The position numbers were made by a program, and so were the translations under genes. The notes beneath the pieces are model-generated. The model was given only the letters and a program-made list of their open reading frames with translations. It made no database searches and had not been told where the DNA came from. This document shows positions 59,101 to 64,000 of a DNA stretch of 64,000 bases, in pieces. The stretch spans positions 496,001-560,000 of the forward strand of contig JAMXDE010000028.1 in the NCBI GenBank assembly GCA_026770025.1, read 5' to 3'. Positions within the stretch are counted from its first letter, which is position 1, and each line of letters opens with the position of its first letter. This stretch comes from Craspedostauros australis (lineage: Eukaryota; Bacillariophyta; Bacillariophyceae; Mastogloiales; Achnanthaceae).

Positions 59101-61843
59101 GACTTTACTTCGCCTGTCAGCCAGCCAGTCAAGGAAAGCGCTTGGAGTCATGGTCCGTCACGACGGAGATCAGCAAGACAACGTGCGGATGTACACCCAA
59201 AAAGCCCGCAAGTGGGCGGACGCAGTTCGACGGGGAGGTCTTCTCCGAGGACAGGCGAAAGTAGCCCTACACTCCACCATTATGAAGACTCTGGAATATC
59301 CGCTCGCAAGCGCCACGTTCTCCAAGGAGGAATCCGAAGGCGTAATGAGGCCAATGCTTCAATCAGCGTTGCCTGCAATGGGGATACAACGAAACGTGTC
59401 GCGAGCCCTGGTGTTCGGGCCACGGAAGACCATCGGCCTCGGGATCCCGCACCTGTATTACACTCAGATCACTCGCCATATCGAGGAAATCGTCAAGCAC
59501 TGGGGACAACCTACGATCACCGGAAAGCTAATGCGCAATGCGCTGAGCATTCTGGAGTTGCAAGCGGGAGTGGACCAGGTGTTCACACGGAAGCATTGCC
59601 AATGGAAAGGGGTACTGTCTCCATCCTGGATGCAATCAGTATGGACAGAGCTAAATCACGTGAGCGTCAAGCTCCAGTTCGAGACGGAGTCAATACCGAA
59701 GCCCAGAGAAGGCGACTCGTTCATCATGGAACGGGTGCTTGCGCTCGACCTACCCAAGGCTTCGCTCCAAGCAGTCAACCAATGCCGCATTGCGAAGAAA
59801 GTGCTATGGGTTTCCGATATAACGAATGTACGCGGAGACGAGGTCCTAGCCGAGTCTACTTCTCCTGGGCCAATACCACTGCGCCGGAGCCGGCTGCAAT
59901 GGCCCCCGGTAGGAGAGCCCACGCCCACACAGTGGAAGGAATGGAAGAAGGCGATCGACCGGTGTTACCCGCCCACACGAGGGCAGACAAGAACGCTGGC
60001 GAAGTCCCTGGGTCAATGGCGCAGCTACAGCTCCCAGGTGCCCCAATTCCGGTATGACCCCGGAGCAGACAGAGTGACGGCGGCAGGCCAAGACGCAATA
60101 TATTACAGGCGCATCCCTCGACGTGGACGCAAGAAAGAATACACCGAAACCAGAGGCAGGACGACGCACGGCACGGGACTGGTGGACGGATACCACAGCG
60201 GACCCAACATCACGATCACGGCATCGGCGCCAGGCATACCAGGCATGCCCCAGCCGGCAGCGCTTAACCTACAAGAGACCATCAGGCAACTGCCAGAATC
60301 CTCGGCGTGGGCGATAGCGGCATGGGAGATGGAAGGAGAGGAAGCAATATTGGGAGAAGCCATCCGCGACGGCACGCTCACCGCTTGCAGTGACGGGTCC
60401 GTCGCCGACGGGCAAGGCGCAGCAGGCGCGGTCGTCACCGGGAAGTCTCGAGGCCAGACAACCAAGATCTGGGTGACGTGCGGGACACCTCGCAGCAGCG
60501 ACACCATGCAGTCGCACCGGGCGGAGCTGTCCGGGCTGTACAGTCTCATGGTAATGCTACAAAGCATATGCACCTCCCAGCGAATCCTCGCCGGAAAAGC
60601 CACCGTAGGATGCGACAACGTGGGAGCCCTCAAGGCTCTGGACACCGAGTGGTACATGACCGCCAAAGCGACCGACGCAGATCTCATGAGGGCCACCAGG
60701 CACAAAATGCGACGACTACCGATAGAGATCGTCGGAAGACACGTGAAGGGACACCAAGACGACGGCAAGCCATGGCACGAACTGGACGACTGGGCGAGAA
60801 TGAACGTGGAAGCTGACAGACTGGCCGGGGCGCAACGACGATCCAACCAGGGAGCCACGCCTTATGATGGGATCATCGAAGGGGAGGAAGTATGCCTCTT
60901 CAGGCATATGAAGATAACCTCGGTGCGCTACGCACATATAGCCGAGGAAGGTCTGGCCGCATCAACCTTCGAGATCCTACGCAAACGGAAAGTGGTACAC
61001 CAGGCAGCGGAAGTCAGTTGGCCGGTGGTAAGCAGGGCAATCAAGGGTCTGGATCACGCCAGCGCGGCGCTGACGTTCAAGCTGGTCGCAGGGGAAGCAG
61101 CCGTGGGACGACGCATGAAGCAGTGGGGGCTCCGAGAATCCAGCCAATGCCCCAGTTGTGGTGCGGAGGAGACTTCGAAGCACATCTGGGAATGCCCCGC
61201 GGAGCACCGGAAGGAGGCGACGAAGAAGCACCTACTCGGAATCCGGATGTGGATGGCGAAGTACCCGACGAGTCCACAAGTCACGGCGGCAATGACAGCG
61301 ATGTTGAAAAGCCAGTTCGCCGGAGCGGCCTACCTGCAATCGACTAGCGTGCGAGGCTCAACGGCGGAAGCAGTGGAGCAGCAACGACAGATAGGCCAAA
61401 TCTCCCTCTCGCGAGGAATGATCGGGTCCAAGTGGGTGAGCATACAGACAGACTTCCTGGTGAGTCAGGGATCGCGACGATCGCCCCTAACGTGGGGGGC
61501 AGAGCTGGCCCGACGCGTATGGAAAGTAGCGTGGGAGCAATGGCGGCTTCGAAATCATGACATGTTTCACGAAGCCGAGTCAGCTGAGCAAGATATGATG
61601 GAGGCCATGCGAGCCAGGTCGGAAGATCTGGCCGGCAAGCTCCAAGACAACAATATTGCGCACAAGCGCATCCGCAAGTCTTACCCAGGAAGGGACGCCG
61701 ACGCAGCAAGAGTAGCCCTGTGGATGGAGCAGGCCGCAAGGCTACTCCATACCCGCATGGCCGCCGGACCACTAGCCAAGTGGATGCAAGTCCACTCGCG
61801 CACAGGTTTCCAAATTCGACGTCCGACAGAAGCACCCAAGTGA
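56159..61843 (+). CDS. Retrotransposon ORF2: endonuclease, reverse transcriptase, RNase H, zinc knuckle
   Basis: The frame is open from 56159, just after a TGA, to the TGA at 61841-61843, and overlaps the end of ORF1 in the +1 frame. The APE-like endonuclease starts at LRIGALNVGCLPEE (about 56344). Its catalytic residues are in LLSEIGLNW (about 56450), IIGGDINM (about 56885) and WDHRTAW (about 57100). Reverse transcriptase motifs are SNDAKSCYDR (58511-58545) and the active site FSFVDDTD (58844-58867). RNase H has Asp in CSDGS (about 60385), Glu in HRAELSG, Asp in GCDNVGA, His in HVKGHQDD and Asp in EADRLAG. A CPSC..H..C zinc knuckle (about 61147-61195) follows. No in-frame AUG lies upstream of the endonuclease core; the first is near 56540, which would remove the first catalytic residue. 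A frameshift fusion with ORF1 or non-AUG start is therefore needed. Confidence 0.9.
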   Translation, partial: PPAQARQGANPLINVGLEEREASTPTSASLTDASGEDARRNERDPQVSYWGDNPRDKGHHTLRIGALNVGCLPEETGHWKNRDAWEWTKQLKLDVVLLSEIGLNWSKVAKRHSWHSRIKGQFSSWRQNMAHNQQEKMGPVRQWGGTGCLLINNIAGRHILSHEDPRKLGRWASMTLRGKDDKAVRVVSVYIPTSSGKGPRTVANQHATWLESEGITTAPIAMLIQDLEEEIHKWHEAGETIIIGGDINMQVTNSQMATMLQRQGLKETILSKHPSQAPVSTQIRSESERVIDSIWVSESVMVQRAGYSQFGSWDHRTAWIEISSESIFGTRSRPTQKFEGRRLQTNKPATLKRYQKAVTAGYEDAKLTQRSAAVLAAVRRSEAMTDAIIAEIEDIDTERSRIMTQAERGSRRVFAGRVPYSPKAKKAAMEKKFWEIAWKRRQGSRVSARWYDRAKKAAGVRQPTAHLTLDDIQRKRKEAHEHWKRIKREALTHRRTFLEQRADEMAEAGNTPASTALAILITREETAETFRSIKRAIQGDSSGSKVTAVIAKDGNGEERTFSKEQEVIAQCMKANEQKYRQAYVTPMQSDGFKRSLEQGGIRFAARRHGNSMDQYSMALLEQLHATSQSPLWSDIRFEITTKEHQQAWAKARERTASGPSGLHFGMWKANAKIPEVATADAAMREVSLRSGYNLQRWLRCSDITLLKEEGNYRVERFRTISLVEGDFNANLKKIGREMMSHAEAHGLLPEEQYGSRKQRSAAEVSLNNRLTSDIIRSTGCTSFVCSNDAKSCYDRMAHVPLQLSMRSIEVPPVVSTSVVAAVEAMKHHVLTGYGLSRTTYPKREPKLQGLLQGLGISPAGWVAMSSPLMKTMAERGYGFTTRHPVTNETVQLVCFSFVDDTDIIHTIQTDPTNKEECIKEIQRVVDTWEGMLRATGGALEPKKSYWYLLAFKWDGKEWAYCDEEEIPGSISIRQPDSNERSTLLRLSASQSRKALGVMVRHDGDQQDNVRMYTQKARKWADAVRRGGLLRGQAKVALHSTIMKTLEYPLASATFSKEESEGVMRPMLQSALPAMGIQRNVSRALVFGPRKTIGLGIPHLYYTQITRHIEEIVKHWGQPTITGKLMRNALSILELQAGVDQVFTRKHCQWKGVLSPSWMQSVWTELNHVSVKLQFETESIPKPREGDSFIMERVLALDLPKASLQAVNQCRIAKKVLWVSDITNVRGDEVLAESTSPGPIPLRRSRLQWPPVGEPTPTQWKEWKKAIDRCYPPTRGQTRTLAKSLGQWRSYSSQVPQFRYDPGADRVTAAGQDAIYYRRIPRRGRKKEYTETRGRTTHGTGLVDGYHSGPNITITASAPGIPGMPQPAALNLQETIRQLPESSAWAIAAWEMEGEEAILGEAIRDGTLTACSDGSVADGQGAAGAVVTGKSRGQTTKIWVTCGTPRSSDTMQSHRAELSGLYSLMVMLQSICTSQRILAGKATVGCDNVGALKALDTEWYMTAKATDADLMRATRHKMRRLPIEIVGRHVKGHQDDGKPWHELDDWARMNVEADRLAGAQRRSNQGATPYDGIIEGEEVCLFRHMKITSVRYAHIAEEGLAASTFEILRKRKVVHQAAEVSWPVVSRAIKGLDHASAALTFKLVAGEAAVGRRMKQWGLRESSQCPSCGAEETSKHIWECPAEHRKEATKKHLLGIRMWMAKYPTSPQVTAAMTAMLKSQFAGAAYLQSTSVRGSTAEAVEQQRQIGQISLSRGMIGSKWVSIQTDFLVSQGSRRSPLTWGAELARRVWKVAWEQWRLRNHDMFHEAESAEQDMMEAMRARSEDLAGKLQDNNIAHKRIRKSYPGRDADAARVALWMEQAARLLHTRMAAGPLAKWMQVHSRTGFQIRRPTEAPK

Positions 61844-61901
61844 GAATACCACGCAAGAACACCGACAGAGTCCAATACACATACCTCAGATTCCGTACCC
61901 C

Positions 61902-61922
61902 CTCCATGTGTTCCACATGGAG
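61902..61922 (+). promoter_or_regulatory. Hairpin in the retrotransposon 3' UTR
   Basis: CTCCATGTG, loop TTC, CACATGGAG: a perfect 9-bp stem with a 3-base loop. A 3' stem-loop of this kind serves as the reverse transcriptase recognition site in other non-LTR elements; the role here is inferred. Confidence 0.6.
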
Positions 61923-61985
61923 TTGAAAGGAGGCGGAGAAAAGCGTCGCCGACGCAGTCGCAGCATAAGACCGACTAATCCTTGA

Positions 61986-61999
61986 GTTATTTATTTATT
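61986..61999 (+). repeat. TTTA-type tail of the retrotransposon
   Basis: About three and a half units of TTAT at the 3' end, immediately before the right target-site copy. Short tandem tails instead of poly-A are usual in several RNase H-bearing non-LTR groups. Confidence 0.75.
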
Positions 62000-62014
62000 T
62001 ATGTGCATCGTTCA
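62000..62014. repeat. Target-site duplication, right copy
   Basis: Identical to 53635-53649; marks the end of the insertion. Confidence 0.85.
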
Positions 62015-62729
62015 CCCGCTATTCTCTCATATGCACTTGAACGGTATAACTATATTCATGTCAATAGTATGATGGGATTCGTCAGAATTACAGCGGAAAT
62101 GGAACACATGAAAAGGGGCAAGATTTCTGGAGAAAATTTGCAAATAACGATTTCTGAGAGAATTGGAAGATCGTCCGTCCATCCACCAATGGTACCAAGA
62201 GAATCTCGAGGTACTTCCCAACTAAACCTCAGATGACGATATCATCTGACAGGCTACTGCATCACCAATGGAGCATGACATCTGGAGAGCAGAAGGACGC
62301 CTACTGACGTTGACAGGATGTCATCGTGTCACCACGTCGACATCTGTCTCCAAGTCAGAGCAGGAGGCGAAGATCCGATGACCCATGAAGATGATGGATA
62401 CTGAAGGTGAACTTCAAATGGTAAGTACTCATGGAGTAGGAACCAGTACTGAACGAACGGAGTGTCGAATGCGGAATACGTATCGAACACGGAGTATCGT
62501 GTAGCATGAGCACATGATGTTGAGAGAGAGAGAGAGAGAGAGAATACAGAGAGGAGCGAGAGAGGATCTCGCGTACCGACTCATAGTCGGAGACCGAATC
62601 TACAAAACAGATTGAAGCACCAAGAGCATCGGGTAAGACAACTGGTGTACACCGAGAGGATCGGAGTAACCAAGTAATGAAATAGCAAACAGACAACTAT
62701 CAACCAACACCATCTTCCACGATCGTAGG
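62015..62729. other. Region right of the retrotransposon
   Basis: It continues the open frame interrupted by the element up to TGA at 62234-62236, then shows no gene. A GA microsatellite lies at 62522-62543. The right end holds the 3' side of the minus-strand gene. Confidence 0.45.
62522..62543. repeat. (GA)n microsatellite
   Basis: Eleven GA units in non-coding DNA. Confidence 0.95.
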
Positions 62730-63383
62730 TTACTGTGAGCGGAACTTGCCAACAACCTTGGTCATAATATTGCTGTCAAGCTTGGGCTTCTGAATGAAGG
62801 TGTTGTTCATTTTTACGTTCGAGATTCCTTCGTGGCGGAACATAGCGCCCCCCATGTAATAGGCCAGACCGTCGCCATCCGCGGAGCGGCAATTGAGCCT
62901 CTCAAACCTTATTTTGCCATCGTTGTCACGGTTGTATTTTGTGCGGCGCTCGTCTGTGACACCAAGGAGTTCCTTGTGCACCCCTTCGATGGCCTTCTCG
63001 GAGCCTTGGAGTTCCTTCCCTTCCCTGTTCTTTGTGACGCTATTGGCGATGCAGGTTGGGACATTCTTGGATTGTTCCACATGTGCCATGAGCCATCTGT
63101 GGACCAGAGTGTTGCCAAAATCCTCCACCGACGAGGTCAGGAAGTCGCTCATGGAGCCAAGAGCAGAGAATTCCGTCTCGTTGTTGATGATCCTCCTCTG
63201 AAATATTCTCTCCTCCAAGGAAGCTTCCTTGGAACCCCCTTCTTTGGTGTTGGCGTCGGGATCTTCAGATTGCTCGCAATGATGTGCAATATAGCTCCCA
63301 ATCACTTTCGCATTTGTAGGCTGCAGTAGTGGTGGTGACGGAGGCGCTTCCACCTTTTGCCTTTTTGGCTTGAGGCCAACCAT
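62730..63383 (-). CDS. Hypothetical 217-residue protein
   Basis: One exon from the ATG at 63383 to TAA at 62730. A basic KPKRQKVE near the start resembles a nuclear localisation signal, followed by Pro-rich sequence. The middle is charged and probably helical (EASLEERIFQRRIINNE, SSVEDFGNTLVHRWL). The end is KVVGKFRSQ. There is no membrane segment and no recognised domain. The protein-like composition and complete frame favour a real gene. A missed upstream exon, or an origin in a mobile element, cannot be excluded. Confidence 0.55.
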   Translation of the reverse strand: MVGLKPKRQKVEAPPSPPLLQPTNAKVIGSYIAHHCEQSEDPDANTKEGGSKEASLEERIFQRRIINNETEFSALGSMSDFLTSSVEDFGNTLVHRWLMAHVEQSKNVPTCIANSVTKNREGKELQGSEKAIEGVHKELLGVTDERRTKYNRDNDGKIRFERLNCRSADGDGLAYYMGGAMFRHEGISNVKMNNTFIQKPKLDSNIMTKVVGKFRSQ

Positions 63384-64000
63384 TATCGCTGTACTCGTTT
63401 TGTGTGCGAACGACGGTGGTCAACGAACGAGGGCGAGAGCAAGAATGGGAGGAAGGAGCAAGGGGTTGTTGGTGTTGCTACTTCTGCTGAAGCGTGAGCA
63501 GCTAAGGTTGTGGCGATGTTGCGTGTTGCTTCAGCGGTGGTGATGAGGATGGAAGCTGTGGTGCTTTTCTGAGGGCGAAGGTGGCTGTTTGGCCAAAGGG
63601 CAGAGTGGGGGTACGAGTCCGACTTGGTTTGGATGTGAACGGAGTACACGCATCACACAAGGGGAGAGTATCATCAAGGATCTTGTGTTGTTTGGTTGAT
63701 GTTAGCATGGTGTTTAGTTCATGTTTGGTTCGTGTTCATCCTCTCATTGATTCCTCATACAATCTCGACTTTGGTGTGGACATCGCCTCGGAGCGAAGTT
63801 CCCTCGATCGTGGACCCAAGAGAGATGATGGGTTGTGCGTTGCGACAGGCGGGTCGAAGACAGCAAGGGGTCAGAGATGATGACGATGATGATGTGACAT
63901 GGTGGGGATTGCGACAAAAACGACGATCCGAGACACGATCACAACTTGGTGGAAATGCCCAAACACGATTGATGTTTCGGTTCACTCGTGGCGCGAAAGT
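63384..64000. other. Right edge, no gene seen
   Basis: It contains the upstream side of the hypothetical gene and short overlapping frames. Part of another gene entering from the right cannot be excluded. Confidence 0.4.

Larger units (their letters stand above)
53650..61999 (+). mobile_element. Full-length non-LTR retrotransposon (APE-RT-RNase H type)
   Basis: An 8350-bp element between 15-bp direct repeats. It has a 5' leader of about 130 bp, ORF1, an overlapping ORF2 with apurinic-type endonuclease, reverse transcriptase, RNase H and CCHC knuckle, a 3' UTR with a hairpin, and a TTTA-type tail. No LTRs are present. The architecture is that of the I/Tad/Ingi-like groups carrying RNase H; the exact clade would need an RT tree. 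Neither ORF has a stop or shift, which suggests a young copy. Confidence 0.92.

Overview
This is a nuclear eukaryotic window: introns have GT..AG ends with donors such as GTAAGT, GTGAGT, GTACGT and GTATGT, genes are spaced kilobases apart, and there are signal peptides and retroelements. I read it as a stramenopile, most likely a diatom. Three things support this: an mTERF protein whose signal peptide is followed by Phe at +1 (the heterokont plastid-import pattern), a gene with the motif LPCRARGMPMDHN..YCxHCxxPVAKRNFRKRH that I associate with diatom-specific families, and a TPR-like family ending LYELAY..LxNLGQ that is also common in diatoms. The species is not identifiable from sequence alone.

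Layout, left half. A large multi-EGF type I membrane protein lies on the minus strand and runs off the left edge (1-4102). A PLP-dependent serine racemase/threonine dehydratase-like enzyme follows on plus (6903-7949). Next are a plastid-type mTERF protein on minus (8127-9938) and a second EGF-repeat membrane protein on plus (11125-13951). A gene-poor stretch precedes a nuclear-looking protein of a probably diatom-specific family (18007-20852). A small acidic-tailed protein (23630-23980), remains of what may be a broken membrane-protein gene (about 26620-27117), and a Ser/Thr kinase (27277-29391) come after that.

Layout, right half. A GT92-type glycosyltransferase on minus (33293-34881) is followed by a TPR-like family gene interrupted by an in-frame TGA (38949-40193). 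Then come a Tc1/mariner-like transposase with a long polyasparagine run (41076-43679), a second GT92-type glycosyltransferase on plus (47577-49046), and an AlkA/Mag-type DNA glycosylase on minus (50990-52321). A full-length non-LTR retrotransposon (53650-61999) is bounded by a 15-bp target-site duplication. A hypothetical 217-aa gene on minus (62730-63383) lies near the right edge.

The genes do not form a pathway. The two EGF genes are clear relatives, with three introns in the same module position and phase. The two GT92 genes are also relatives, and the rest are unrelated neighbours. The main points of interest are the exactly delimited retrotransposon, whose ORF2 has no early AUG and overlaps ORF1 in the +1 frame, the EGF gene pair, the kinase with DLD instead of DFG, and the premature TGA in the TPR-like gene. 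Intergenic DNA holds microsatellites and short palindromes; I found no convincing tRNA, rRNA or CRISPR.
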